Assembly: GCA_003280485.1 (NCBI GenBank)
Contig: QCEU01000001.1
Span: forward strand, 62,001-126,000
DNA length: 64,000 bases
Direction of reading: 5' to 3'
Origin: Pelagibacteraceae bacterium AG-359-O02
GTDB taxonomy: Bacteria; Pseudomonadota; Alphaproteobacteria; Pelagibacterales; Pelagibacteraceae
In this document: positions 51,488 through 60,811 of the stretch, one piece after another
How the letters are laid out: every line of letters begins with the position of its first letter
How positions within the stretch are numbered: the stretch's first letter is position 1
Position numbers and translations under genes: made by a program
The notes under the pieces: model-generated
Database searches by the model: none
Seen by the model: the letters and a program-made list of their open reading frames with translations, nothing else
What the model was told of the DNA's origin: nothing

Positions 51488-52789
51488 TTAGTCTCTTATT
51501 GCGTATGCGATTACTCCAGACTCTGTAACATCTGTACCAAGTCTTTCTGCTTCTTTACTCAATCTAATACCCATTGTTCCTTTCATAATTCCCCAAACTA
51601 TTAGTGAAACTATAAATACAAATGCATTGATTGAAATTACTCCTAGAAGCTGCGCTCCGAATGATGCATCACCGTTTGTTAGCGGAACTGCTAAAGTTCC
51701 CCAAATTCCAGCGAATAGGTGAGCAGGTACTGCTCCAACAACATCATCGATTTTTAGTGAGAATAAAAATTTAGTTCCGAAGACAACTATTATTCCACCA
51801 ATCGCACCTATAAGAATTGCTGCTAGCGGTGAAGGCATTAATGGTTCAGCTGTAATTGCAACAAGACCACCAATTGCTCCGTTAAGCATTTGAATGACAT
51901 CAGTTTTACCCGACATTAATCTTGTTATTGCACCAGCTGCTAACACACCACCACAGGCTGCTAAGTTTGTATTAATGAAAATATTTGATACTGCTACTGC
52001 GTCATCAAATGTTCCCATTGCTAATTGTGATCCACCATTAAATCCGAACCAACCTAGCCATAAAATAAATACACCAAGTGTTACTAATGGCACTGATGAT
52101 GCTGCAAATGGCTTCATAGGTTTAGCTGCTCCAGATTTATCAAATCTACCAGTTCTAGCTCCTAAAAGAATTGCTCCAGCTAATGCTGCTGCACCTCCAG
52201 TTGAGTGAACAAGCGTTGAACCTGCAAAGTCAGAGAAACCAGCAGCTGCCAACCAGCCACCGCCCCACTGCCAACCCATAACGATTGGATAGATAATTCC
52301 TGATAGAATAGCCGCAAATAAAAAGAACGGCCATAATTTAATCCTTTCAGCTAATGTTCCAGATACAATTGAAACTGTTGTTGCACAGAAAACCATTTGG
52401 AAATACCAATCAGATCCATCTGCATAACCAGTATCAACTGCACTTGCATCAGACCATGGAGTAAAGCTTCCAATGTATCCACCTTCTGGAATTCCGTATG
52501 CTAAATTATATCCAACCATCCAGAACATAATTCCAGCTATTGAAAATAATCCGATATTTTTGGCACATATTACTGATACACTTTTTGATGTTACCATTCC
52601 TGATTCGAGCATGGCAAAACCTGCTGCCATAAACATTACTAAGAAACCACAAACCAAGAAAAGAAATGTATTGAATATGAAACCAACTTCAGCTGAAACT
52701 GTAGTTTCAGCATAACCTGCACTAGTCATATTTAGTAAGAAAAATAAACTTACTAATGGACCAGCCAGTCTTTTTAAAAGTTTAACCAT
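51488..52789 (-). CDS. amt: ammonium transporter Amt
   Basis: 433 residues, about eleven membrane helices after a signal-peptide-like N-terminus (processing near SAGYAE, about residue 28). The Amt signature STLVHSTGGAAALAGAILLG carries the first of the twin His pair, and AHLFAGIWGTLAVPL carries the second. It takes up ammonium at low concentration. The SD is strong (GGAGGTG). An inverted repeat ATGCA-N5-TGCAT lies about 80 bases upstream. I see no glnK/PII gene beside it. Confidence 0.96.
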   Translation of the reverse strand: MVKLLKRLAGPLVSLFFLLNMTSAGYAETTVSAEVGFIFNTFLFLVCGFLVMFMAAGFAMLESGMVTSKSVSVICAKNIGLFSIAGIMFWMVGYNLAYGIPEGGYIGSFTPWSDASAVDTGYADGSDWYFQMVFCATTVSIVSGTLAERIKLWPFFLFAAILSGIIYPIVMGWQWGGGWLAAAGFSDFAGSTLVHSTGGAAALAGAILLGARTGRFDKSGAAKPMKPFAASSVPLVTLGVFILWLGWFGFNGGSQLAMGTFDDAVAVSNIFINTNLAACGGVLAAGAITRLMSGKTDVIQMLNGAIGGLVAITAEPLMPSPLAAILIGAIGGIIVVFGTKFLFSLKIDDVVGAVPAHLFAGIWGTLAVPLTNGDASFGAQLLGVISINAFVFIVSLIVWGIMKGTMGIRLSKEAERLGTDVTESGVIAYAIRD

Positions 52790-52865
52790 TTCACCTCCGT
52801 TTAATTAAAGATGCTGTTATAGATTTAATAAAACTAAAAACTATTGATTGTTATTTAAAAGAGAT

Positions 52866-52880
52866 ATGCAGTATTTGCAT
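52866..52880. promoter_or_regulatory. inverted repeat upstream of amt, candidate operator
   Basis: ATGCA-GTATT-TGCAT is a perfect 5-bp inverted repeat with a 5-base spacer, 77-91 bases before the amt start. Dyads of the form TGCA-N-TGCA are typical of nitrogen regulators such as NtrC, but the match to any known site is unproven. Confidence 0.4.
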
Positions 52881-52905
52881 GTAGTACACCGTATGCTTGT
52901 ATAAA

Positions 52906-52949
52906 AAAACAGCCTTTATTAAATTCTAATTTTTAATAAAGGCTGTTTT
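52906..52949 (-). terminator. intrinsic terminator of the HU gene
   Basis: AAAACAGCCTTTATTAAA (52906-52923) and TTTAATAAAGGCTGTTTT (52932-52949) form an 18-bp perfect stem with an 8-base loop. The stem begins 7 bases after the HU stop, reading on the minus strand, and ends in a U-rich tract. Confidence 0.88.
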
Positions 52950-52956
52950 AAAAAGT

Positions 52957-53232
52957 TTATTTATTGAAAACTTCTTTAAGCGCTTTTGCAGGTAAAAACT
53001 TTACCTTTTGAGAAGCAGCGATTTGGATCTGTTCTCCAGTTCTTGGATTTCGACCAATTCGAGCTTTTCTTTTAGCCACTTTATATGTTCCAAAACCAGC
53101 AATTTTAACATTATCGTCGCCTTTTAAAGCGTCCAAAATAGTGTTGGTAATCGTATCAAATGTACGCTCAGCATCAGCTTTACTTTGATTTAATGACCCT
53201 GCTAATTTTGCTATAAGTTGTTTTTTGTTCAT
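52957..53232 (-). CDS. hup: HU-family DNA-binding protein
   Basis: 91 residues. The HU hallmark GRNPRTGEQIQIAASQKVKFLPAKALKEVFNK at the C-terminal end contains the DNA-binding arm with the Asn-Pro kink. MNKKQLIAKLAGSLNQSKADAERTF is the usual first helix. It bends and compacts DNA as a nucleoid protein. It is 151 bases from rseP, with a 12-bp palindrome in that gap, and has its own terminator. Confidence 0.97.
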   Translation of the reverse strand: MNKKQLIAKLAGSLNQSKADAERTFDTITNTILDALKGDDNVKIAGFGTYKVAKRKARIGRNPRTGEQIQIAASQKVKFLPAKALKEVFNK

Positions 53233-53383
53233 TTTAGCTCCGGTTTTAAAGGTTATATTTATATACTTAACAAAATCGTTGATAATTCAAGCTTTTTTTT
53301 TGTGTCTCTAATTAGAGTTACCACAATATATAGTTATAAATAAGTATTGATTTATATAGCCTTTTTAACGTTAGAAAATCCCT

Positions 53384-54493
53384 TTAAAATAAGCCTAAAT
53401 CTTTAAGGTCATTGAATGTTGCAAAAAACATCAAAGTTAACAATAAAAACATTCCGATTCGAAAAAAACCTTCCTGTGTTTTTTGACTTAATGGCTTTCC
53501 TAAAACCTTTTCAAATGCATAAAACATCAAATGGCCCCCATCTAAAAGTGGTATTGGAAAAAGGTTAATTAAGCCTAAACTTATCGATATATAGGCCATC
53601 ATACTAATAAATGGCAATATTCCAAATTCAGCTACTTGTCCTGAAATCTTTGCTATTCTAATTGGCCCACCTAATTGTGAACTATCTCCAGATCCAGTAA
53701 GCATTGAACCCATATATTTAAGAGACGAAGTAGTTACAAAATATACTTCTTTAACAGACTCTATTAATGCATTTGCTGGACCTAATCGTTTATGATTTAT
53801 TTCATTGTTATATGGACTTAGTTTAATACCAACTATTCTTTTATTAATTTTATTTCCTAAATTATCAACACTTGCAACAATTTTAGGTTTAACTTTTAAT
53901 AATATCTCTTGATCATATCTAGAAATTTTGAAATCAACTATCTCAGATGTTGACATTAATATCAGTTTAGAAACATCAAGAATACTCTCCACTTTATTGT
54001 TATCTATTTCAAGTATCACATCATTTTTTTGCATTCCCGCTACTTCTGCTGGACTATCTTTTTGGACTTCGTCAATAACTGCAGGTGTAAAGTCTTTTCC
54101 AGCAAACATATATATAAATAAAAAAATAAATATTGCTAAAACGAAATTTGCTATTGGCCCACCCGCTACAATCAAGGATCTTTGATATAAGGGTTTTGTT
54201 ACAAAGAGTTTTTCTTGATCCTCTTTGTTATATTTTTTTAACAATTCTTCTTGATCGGCTTGAGAAAATACATTTCTATCACCAAAAAATTTTACATAAC
54301 CTCCAAGAGGTATCCAGCAAATTTTCCATCTTGTGCCCGATTTATCATTCCAACCAATCAATTCTCTACCAAAACCTATTGAAAAATCTGTTACACCAAC
54401 TCCATATTTTTTTGCAAAATAATAATGGCCATATTCATGTATGAAAACGACTACTAAAATCAGTACTATAAATGGCAATATAAAAGAGAGCAT
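53384..54493 (-). CDS. rseP: RseP-type site-2 membrane metalloprotease
   Basis: 369 residues. The zinc motif HEYGH (His19, Glu20, His23) lies in the first helix and LLDGGHLMFYAFEKV supplies the third ligand near the C-terminus. A PDZ domain (about 130-200) lies between, with DSPAEVAGMQKNDVILEIDNNKV. It cleaves transmembrane substrates such as anti-sigma factors or remnant signal peptides. The expected neighbours (dxr, bamA) are absent here. Confidence 0.93.
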   Translation of the reverse strand: MLSFILPFIVLILVVVFIHEYGHYYFAKKYGVGVTDFSIGFGRELIGWNDKSGTRWKICWIPLGGYVKFFGDRNVFSQADQEELLKKYNKEDQEKLFVTKPLYQRSLIVAGGPIANFVLAIFIFLFIYMFAGKDFTPAVIDEVQKDSPAEVAGMQKNDVILEIDNNKVESILDVSKLILMSTSEIVDFKISRYDQEILLKVKPKIVASVDNLGNKINKRIVGIKLSPYNNEINHKRLGPANALIESVKEVYFVTTSSLKYMGSMLTGSGDSSQLGGPIRIAKISGQVAEFGILPFISMMAYISISLGLINLFPIPLLDGGHLMFYAFEKVLGKPLSQKTQEGFFRIGMFLLLTLMFFATFNDLKDLGLF

Positions 54494-54648
54494 TTGATTT
54501 AATTATATTAACTATATGGGTTTCTTACAAGTTTCAAAGTGTCCAGTTTATGTCAATTATAAGCATTCTAAAGTCCTAAATAAATGATTTATTGTAATTG
54601 GCATTAGAACATATAAGCATTTTCTATATATCTTTAAAAGAATCAAGC

Positions 54649-56094
54649 ATGAAAAACTTTAATGAATTAGACATTGAAAACAAACTAAAGAATTCAATTA
54701 AGTATTCAAATTTTATCACACCCACACCAATTCAATCTCAAGCAATACCTATTGCACTAGAAGGAAAAGATGTGCTTGGAACTGCACAAACTGGAACTGG
54801 TAAAACTTTAGCATTTACAATTCCATTAATAAATAAATTGATCATCAATAAAAATGCAATGGCTTTAATCATATGCCCAACGAGAGAATTAGCTAGTCAG
54901 GTAATGGGCACGATATCTAAACTCACTTTAGGAGATATAAGAATTGGTAATGCTCTTTTAATTGGTGGAGAAAGTATGCAAAAACAACTGAGACAGCTGA
55001 ATAAAAGAGCTCGAATAATTGTTGGAACACCAGGCAGAATTAATGATCACTTAAAAAGAAAAAGCTTAAATTTAACAAGAGTTAATTACTTAGTTTTAGA
55101 TGAAACTGATAGAATGCTTGATATGGGCTTTACACCTCAAATTGAAATAATTTTAAAATTTATCCCAAAGGAACATCAAACATTATTATTTTCAGCCACC
55201 TTGCCAAGTAATATATTAAAAATTTCTGAAAAATATTTGAGAAAACCACAAAGAATTTCAGTTGGATCAGTTTCAACTCCAATAGAAAAAATTAAACAAG
55301 AAACCTTTCAAATAACTCCAGATAAAAAATATCATGAATTAATCAATCAATTAGTTGAGAGAAAAGGTTCAATATTAGTTTTTGTTAAAACAAAATATGG
55401 TGCAGATAAAATTGTAAAAAGATTAAAATATGATGCTCATTCAGCAGAAGCAATTCATGGAAATCTAAGACAAAGTAAAAGAGACAGAGTTATTAGAGGT
55501 TTCAGATCTGGCAAAAGTAGAATTCTAGTTGCAACTGACGTTGCTGCAAGAGGATTAGATATTCCATTAATCCAACATGTAATAAATTATGATCTACCAC
55601 AAGTACCTGAGGATTATATTCATAGAGTTGGTAGAACAGGTAGAGCTGGTAAAGAAGGATCGGCACTCACCTTCTTAACAAATAATGATCGTACTATGTG
55701 GAGAGAAATTCAGAAATTAATAAATCCAAATTTTAAATTTGAAGAAAGTTTTAATAGAAAATCTAACAAAAAAAATAAAAAATTTAAAAAAAGAGGTAAA
55801 TCATTCAAAGATAGCGGAAATAGAAACGATAGGCGGGATAACAAAAGAAAATTTAAGTTTAAAAGTAATAAATTAAAAAGGTCTTATTCAGATAAGTCAA
55901 ACAACAGTGATAGTGAATTTGATAAAAAAAAGAATTTTAAGTTTAAAAATAAAAAATTTAAAAAATTTCATACTGATAACTTAAAAGAACAAGGTGATAA
56001 TCCTAATATTAGAAAAAAATTTAAATTTAAGAAAAAATTTAAGAAAAGAAAAAGACAAAGAAACTTCTCCTTTAAAAAATTTAAAAAAAATTAA
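54649..56094 (+). CDS. ATP-dependent RNA helicase (DEAD-box family, DETD motif)
   Basis: 481 residues from ATG 54649; a TTG-initiated extension to 54598 is less likely. Q motif TPTPIQSQAIP, Walker A AQTGTGKT, motif II V-L-D-E-T-D rather than DEAD, SAT, and the C-domain motifs ATDVAARGLDIP and HRVGRTGRAGKEG are all present, as in RhlE-type helicases. A C-terminal tail of about 115 residues (from about 367) is packed with Lys/Arg/Phe/Asn. It likely unwinds RNA in ribosome assembly or mRNA turnover. Stop codons of this and the thiV gene are 1 base apart. Confidence 0.92.
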   Translation: MKNFNELDIENKLKNSIKYSNFITPTPIQSQAIPIALEGKDVLGTAQTGTGKTLAFTIPLINKLIINKNAMALIICPTRELASQVMGTISKLTLGDIRIGNALLIGGESMQKQLRQLNKRARIIVGTPGRINDHLKRKSLNLTRVNYLVLDETDRMLDMGFTPQIEIILKFIPKEHQTLLFSATLPSNILKISEKYLRKPQRISVGSVSTPIEKIKQETFQITPDKKYHELINQLVERKGSILVFVKTKYGADKIVKRLKYDAHSAEAIHGNLRQSKRDRVIRGFRSGKSRILVATDVAARGLDIPLIQHVINYDLPQVPEDYIHRVGRTGRAGKEGSALTFLTNNDRTMWREIQKLINPNFKFEESFNRKSNKKNKKFKKRGKSFKDSGNRNDRRDNKRKFKFKSNKLKRSYSDKSNNSDSEFDKKKNFKFKNKKFKKFHTDNLKEQGDNPNIRKKFKFKKKFKKRKRQRNFSFKKFKKN

Positions 56095-56095
56095 A

Positions 56096-57526
56096 TTACC
56101 TCAATTTCCACGTAACCACAGGTAAGAGTGTTGCAACAATAAATGAGCAAAACAACAAAGATTGTGAGATAAATATTGGAAAAAAATCGGCAGGTAATAT
56201 TATTCCTACAAGTATTGATTTTGTGAAATCGGGACTAGGAAATAATAAAATTCCACCAATTAAACCAACCATAATTGAAACATATGCATTTTTTTCATTA
56301 AATGATTTTGAATAAAAACCATAAAATACACTTAATACTGCTGCACAACAAAATAAATCAGCTAATAAAAATAGATATAAAATACTTAATCCTTTTGATG
56401 CAACAAAAAATGAAATCAAGGATAAAAATATTATAATTTGTTTAGATAATTTTAAATAATTACCTTTAAATTTTATAACTTTATTTCCATCAACAATAAT
56501 CAAACTAGAGATAGCATTTACCAGTGTATCTATACTGCTCACTGTCAGTGAAATTGCTAAAATAGTTATTATCATTGATAAAAAGATGGCTTGGTCTTTT
56601 AACAATAAAGAAAAGAATGCAAGGTCAGGAACTACACTAGGATTTTGGGAGGTTGCAACTAAACCTGAAAAGCCCATGATGAATACTATTGGTATAATAA
56701 TTATAAAAGAAATTATTAAGCTATTTTTTAAAACTTTATTATTTTTAGCAGCATAAACTCTTTGCCAGTTACCTTGATGAAAAAGATTGGTTGCTGCAAC
56801 AGCTATAAAAAAAGTTAGGCCTGCAGTAAAGTTAGGCAAATAACCTGAGCTTAACAAATAGGGTTTGTTCTGTTTTACAAACTCAAAACTAAAATCATTA
56901 GAATTAAAAGAAATTAAATAAGAAAATGCAATTATTAAGAGCAAACCAAAAACTATAAATTGAATATTATCTGTAAATATTGAAGCTCTAAGACCACCAT
57001 ACAAAGTGTAGACAAGTGAGCTAACAATTACAATAAATGCCGTGATCCATAGATCAGTTCCTGAAATGTAATTAATTAAAATTGAAACGGCGGTAACTTC
57101 TGCTATTAAAAAAATAGTCATATAGAAGATAGATAAAAACAAAATTAACTTAAATAATTGTGAGCCAAATCTAGATCTAATCACCTCAATTAATGATTTT
57201 CCTGTTGGATATTTATCTCTAAATTTTTTTCCTAAATAAATTAATGCAAAAAGAGGAAACGCTGCCCCTAAAGAATATCCAATAACAGCTCCTACTCCTC
57301 CCCAGGTTGCTGCTGATGCGGGACCGAATAAAATCCATGCACCTAGAGCAGATGCAACTAAACTAGTTGTTAGTGAAAAAGTCCCTACAGATCTACTTGC
57401 AACTAGATAATTGTTCAACCCTTGATATTTTTTTGAATATACAAAGCCAACTATTACAAAAATGATACTAATAATTAAGGTTAATAAAATTGCAGATGAT
57501 TGATTTAAGATGTTTATTTGATCCAT
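56096..57526 (-). CDS. thiV: sodium:solute symporter, predicted HMP/thiamin transporter ThiV
   Basis: 476 residues with about thirteen membrane helices of the SSS family (YLVASRSVGTFSLTTSLVASALG, GVGAVIGYSLGAAFPLF). A TPP riboswitch directly precedes the ATG, so it belongs to the thiamin regulon. SAR11 bacteria have a described TPP-controlled SSS transporter, ThiV, predicted to import the thiamin precursor HMP. The assignment is from family plus riboswitch, not from substrate residues. The gene is convergent with the helicase. Confidence 0.88.
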   Translation of the reverse strand: MDQINILNQSSAILLTLIISIIFVIVGFVYSKKYQGLNNYLVASRSVGTFSLTTSLVASALGAWILFGPASAATWGGVGAVIGYSLGAAFPLFALIYLGKKFRDKYPTGKSLIEVIRSRFGSQLFKLILFLSIFYMTIFLIAEVTAVSILINYISGTDLWITAFIVIVSSLVYTLYGGLRASIFTDNIQFIVFGLLLIIAFSYLISFNSNDFSFEFVKQNKPYLLSSGYLPNFTAGLTFFIAVAATNLFHQGNWQRVYAAKNNKVLKNSLIISFIIIIPIVFIMGFSGLVATSQNPSVVPDLAFFSLLLKDQAIFLSMIITILAISLTVSSIDTLVNAISSLIIVDGNKVIKFKGNYLKLSKQIIIFLSLISFFVASKGLSILYLFLLADLFCCAAVLSVFYGFYSKSFNEKNAYVSIMVGLIGGILLFPSPDFTKSILVGIILPADFFPIFISQSLLFCSFIVATLLPVVTWKLR

Positions 57527-57591
57527 TTTTCCCTTTCTGAATTACCGGACAGGTTCCTTGGGTATTTCTCAGCCATATGGCACCCCAAAAT
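57527..57591 (-). promoter_or_regulatory. TPP riboswitch (THI box) controlling thiV
   Basis: On the minus strand GGGGTGCC, GGCTGAGAAATACCC, GAACCTG, CCGGTAAT and AAAGGGA occur in the canonical order and spacing of the TPP aptamer. The P3 stem is minimal (GCC-ATAT-GGC). The closing P1 stem uses U's at 57587-57590 and A's just before the start, and can extend into the AUG. The aptamer's own AGGGA serves as the ribosome-binding site, so thiamin pyrophosphate should block translation. Confidence 0.95.
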
Positions 57592-57860
57592 AATTTTTAT
57601 ATTAAATGGTATATAAGTAAAGAGAGATGTTAAGCAACTATATGAATTATACATAGCTATTATTCACTATTAGCGCTCCTAATATGTAAATAATGTTATA
57701 AATTACAATTCTCTCTCTTATTATAAGTTAATTATAATACTAGGCTTCGTAGATTGAAGCCTAGAAAAAAATTTTATTGAATTTTCAGCCTAAATTGGAA
57801 ATAGATGTGTCACTATAAATTATTTTCTTTAGTTGTCTAAGGGTGTAATTTCCTGTCTTA
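57592..57860. other. remainder of the only intergenic gap over 300 bases
   Basis: Besides the thiV promoter, this stretch holds a perfect 9-bp hairpin, CTAGGCTTC (57740-57748) and GAAGCCTAG (57756-57764). On the plus strand the hairpin is followed by an A run then TTTT. It also holds an imperfect long-range repeat, TAAAGAGAGA near 57617 facing TCTCTCTTA near 57712. No coding frame of note is seen. It could be the leader of the thioredoxin-like gene or a small RNA. Confidence 0.45.
57610..57637 (-). promoter_or_regulatory. sigma-70 promoter of thiV
   Basis: TTGCTT, a 16-base spacer and TATATA on the minus strand predict a start near 57603, giving a leader of about 75 bases that holds just the riboswitch. 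Confidence 0.6.
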
Positions 57861-58250
57861 ATGAAAAAAATTTTAATTTTTATTTTCTGTTTTTTTGCAT
57901 TTGCTGCAAATTCAATGGAAAAGAAAACTACGTTTGATAAAGATTTGTTTAGCAAAGCCCAGTCTGAGGGTAAAATTATAGTTATCAGTTCTTGGATCGA
58001 ATATTGTGGATCTTGTGCAAATCAAATGAAAGTTTTGCAAAAAGCAAAAAAAAATGGTGAATTATTAGATATTAAATTCGATAACATCGAATATTTTGCA
58101 TTTGATGTAACAAACAGAGATATAGCGGATTCGTTTGATGTTCTTTATCAAACTACTCTATTAATCTTCAAGGGTAAGACAGAAGTTTATAGAAGTATTG
58201 GTGAAACTACAGAGGATTTAATTTATGAAGCTTTAAAAGCTTCTATTTAA
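57861..58250 (+). CDS. exported thioredoxin-like protein
   Basis: 129 residues with a short signal peptide (about 1-18, processing near AANS). The active-site motif WIEYCGSCANQ gives Cys49-Gly-Ser-Cys52, as in the periplasmic C-terminal domain of DsbD-like and thioredoxin-fold proteins, followed by TTLLIFKGKTE with a Thr where cis-Pro is usual. It probably shuttles electrons to periplasmic disulfides. No SD is evident before the ATG, and a 9-bp hairpin lies about 100 bases upstream. Confidence 0.82.
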   Translation: MKKILIFIFCFFAFAANSMEKKTTFDKDLFSKAQSEGKIIVISSWIEYCGSCANQMKVLQKAKKNGELLDIKFDNIEYFAFDVTNRDIADSFDVLYQTTLLIFKGKTEVYRSIGETTEDLIYEALKASI

Positions 58251-58276
58251 AACCAAAATCTAAAAAATATTATATC

Positions 58277-60811
58277 TTATTCATTTCTGACAAGTGGATA
58301 AACTTTTGGACTTAGATACTTAAGGTTTGTAAAAACTATCAATATCATTGTTACTAATCCAACTGTAATTGTTACATTTAAGAATATGTCAAATTCAAAT
58401 AGCCATTTAAGTTGAAAAATATTTTCAATAATAAATTTTGATGAAACTATAGAAAAAATTGTAGAAAAAAGAATTATAGAAAAAAATGTAATTATAAATT
58501 CAATTAAAGATGAGTAAATTATTTCTTTTTTTGAAAATCCCAAAATCTTAAAAACTAAATTTTGGAAAGTTTTTATTTTTCCTTGCACTATAATTGCACT
58601 CGATATTACAACCAATCCTATTATTACTGTAACAGTTGAAATTATAATGACCGCTATAAATACTTTATTAAGAACATCAGTAACTTTTTTTAAATAATCA
58701 GAGATTTTTACAATAGAAACACTGGGGAATTCGTCTAGAAAATTAATACCATCGAATTTATCAATATTATTAAACTTCACTGTCGAAAGGTACTCATGAG
58801 GAATTTTATTTGCAAATTGAGGGTTTAGTAACATTGCAAAATTAATGCTAAGATCTCTATAATCAACTAATCTAAAATTCACTACCTCACCATCTATTTC
58901 TCTTCCATAAATGTTGAGAGTGAATATATCTCCAATTTTTACTCCAAAATCTTGTGCCACTTTGCTATCCAAAGAAATTTGTAGTTTGTCTGGGCTTGAT
59001 AAATCCCACCAGCTACCTTGTGTTAAAGGATTGTCTTTTGGTATCTCATCTGACCAAGATATTCTTCTATCATTCATTATAACCCAATAACTGTCATTAG
59101 TATTTTTGATGTAAGAATTAGGATCTATCCCATTAATTTTTACAAGACCTGCTGAAACCATAGGAACTACCTCTATTTTTGACTTATTATCAGAATTGAA
59201 TATCATTTTTTCGAATTTTTCTCGTTGATCATTTTGAATTCCTAAGAAAAAATAATCTGGCGCAATTTCTGGAATAGATTTGGAAATTTCTCTTTTAAAA
59301 TTTGAGCCTACAAATGTCAGTGTTAACAAAAGTGTCATTCCAAGACCTAAAGACATTATTGTAATGGGTGTAATACTTTTTGATTGAGTTATATTTTTGA
59401 CAGCTATTTTTACTGAAATCTTAGAATTTTTATATTTTTTTAATAAATAAATAATTGTTACAGAAAGATAATAAAAAATTAATAAACAAATAAAAAATGA
59501 TACGAAATATGCAACACTATAAAATGGTATTGAAGACCTAATTGCAAAAAGACTAATTAATATTATCAATAATACTATGCTAATTATTACTGATTTCACT
59601 GAATAATTAAATTGAAGGCTTTGAAATACATTTCTAAATAAATTTGATGCTTTAACTTGATCTATAGAATTAACAGTTGGTATAGAAAATATTATCATTA
59701 CCAACATTCCAACCAAAAAAACAATAATTAAATTTAGAAAAGAAAAACTTGCTTCTATATTTAAACCCAAACCATCTGAAATATATTTATCGACTATTGG
59801 GATTAAAAAAAAACTTAACCCATATGAAAAAACAGTGATTAAAACTAATAAGATAGCTAATTGTAAATAATATATTGTTTTTATATTTCCAGAAAATACA
59901 CCTATTGCTTTTTGAACTGCAATTGATGAATTTTTTTGATTTATAAATGATAAAAGAGTATTCGCTATACCAATACCAGCAATTAACATAGCACTTATTG
60001 ATACAAGTGATAAAAATTGTGAAAAATTATCAACAATCCGTCTAATGCCTCCTGCTGAGTTTTCGGGGTATCTTAATCTAACTCTATTTTGATCTTTAAA
60101 TAAGCTCTCTACTCTTTTAATACCCTCTTTGCTATTAACAGATTTGTTAAATTTTACTTTGTATTCATAATTTAAAAAACTACCAAGGGTATTTAAATCT
60201 AACTTATCTAAAGTTTTTTTTCCAGTTAAGGCAAAATCTCCAAATACAAAGGCACCTCCAATATCAGGTAAAACTTTAACTATGCCGATAACTTTAAACT
60301 CTTTGTCTTGAACTTTTACAATGTCATTTATTTTTAAGTTTAAATTTTTAAAAATATTTTCATTTACTAATATTGAACTTTCTATCTGATTTAATTTTTC
60401 TAAAGCGTCATTGGGTTCATAGAATGCATTGCCATATAATGGATAAAATTGATCAACTGATTTTACTCTAGTAAATGAAGTTTTATTGATTTTTTTATTA
60501 ACAGTTGAAATCATTGTACTAAATTCAACCATTTGAGAGACTGTAGCAAATTTAGTAATTTTATCTATTTTAGTTTGATCACCTTCTCTATTGTTGTAAT
60601 CAATTTCTATATCACCTCCTAATAATAATTTTGCATTTTCATTAAGTTCATTTTCTAGACTATCTTCAATTGTCATTATAGAACTTAAAATAAAGAGACT
60701 TATAAAAAGAGTAATAATTATACTTAAGATCTTATTATAACTTCTTGTTAAATCTCTAAGAGCATATTTAAAATAAAGACTAAAATTTTGATTTTTATTC
60801 AATTTTACCAT
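58277..60811 (-). CDS. ybbP: FtsX-type ABC transporter permease, YbbP-like
   Basis: 844 residues. There is one N-terminal membrane helix (about 20-40) and two FtsX modules, each with three helices (about 265-385 and 715-835), around large periplasmic domains (about 45-260 and 505-710). Additional helices sit in the middle, the layout of YbbP. It pairs with the ATPase encoded just upstream (17-base overlap). Family members act mechanically on lipids, lipoproteins or peptides at the envelope. tesA next door is the same neighbour as in E. coli. Confidence 0.88.
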   Translation of the reverse strand: MVKLNKNQNFSLYFKYALRDLTRSYNKILSIIITLFISLFILSSIMTIEDSLENELNENAKLLLGGDIEIDYNNREGDQTKIDKITKFATVSQMVEFSTMISTVNKKINKTSFTRVKSVDQFYPLYGNAFYEPNDALEKLNQIESSILVNENIFKNLNLKINDIVKVQDKEFKVIGIVKVLPDIGGAFVFGDFALTGKKTLDKLDLNTLGSFLNYEYKVKFNKSVNSKEGIKRVESLFKDQNRVRLRYPENSAGGIRRIVDNFSQFLSLVSISAMLIAGIGIANTLLSFINQKNSSIAVQKAIGVFSGNIKTIYYLQLAILLVLITVFSYGLSFFLIPIVDKYISDGLGLNIEASFSFLNLIIVFLVGMLVMIIFSIPTVNSIDQVKASNLFRNVFQSLQFNYSVKSVIISIVLLIILISLFAIRSSIPFYSVAYFVSFFICLLIFYYLSVTIIYLLKKYKNSKISVKIAVKNITQSKSITPITIMSLGLGMTLLLTLTFVGSNFKREISKSIPEIAPDYFFLGIQNDQREKFEKMIFNSDNKSKIEVVPMVSAGLVKINGIDPNSYIKNTNDSYWVIMNDRRISWSDEIPKDNPLTQGSWWDLSSPDKLQISLDSKVAQDFGVKIGDIFTLNIYGREIDGEVVNFRLVDYRDLSINFAMLLNPQFANKIPHEYLSTVKFNNIDKFDGINFLDEFPSVSIVKISDYLKKVTDVLNKVFIAVIIISTVTVIIGLVVISSAIIVQGKIKTFQNLVFKILGFSKKEIIYSSLIEFIITFFSIILFSTIFSIVSSKFIIENIFQLKWLFEFDIFLNVTITVGLVTMILIVFTNLKYLSPKVYPLVRNE

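Noticed and set aside
52877-52890. Sigma-54-like GG-N10-GC upstream of amt
   Set aside because: Only the GG and GC dinucleotides match; the rest of the -24/-12 consensus does not, and SAR11-type genomes are known to carry very few sigma factors.
53306-53317. Terminator of rseP at the 12-bp palindrome
   Set aside because: On the rseP strand the palindrome is followed by an A run, not a U tract, and lies about 67 bases after the stop.
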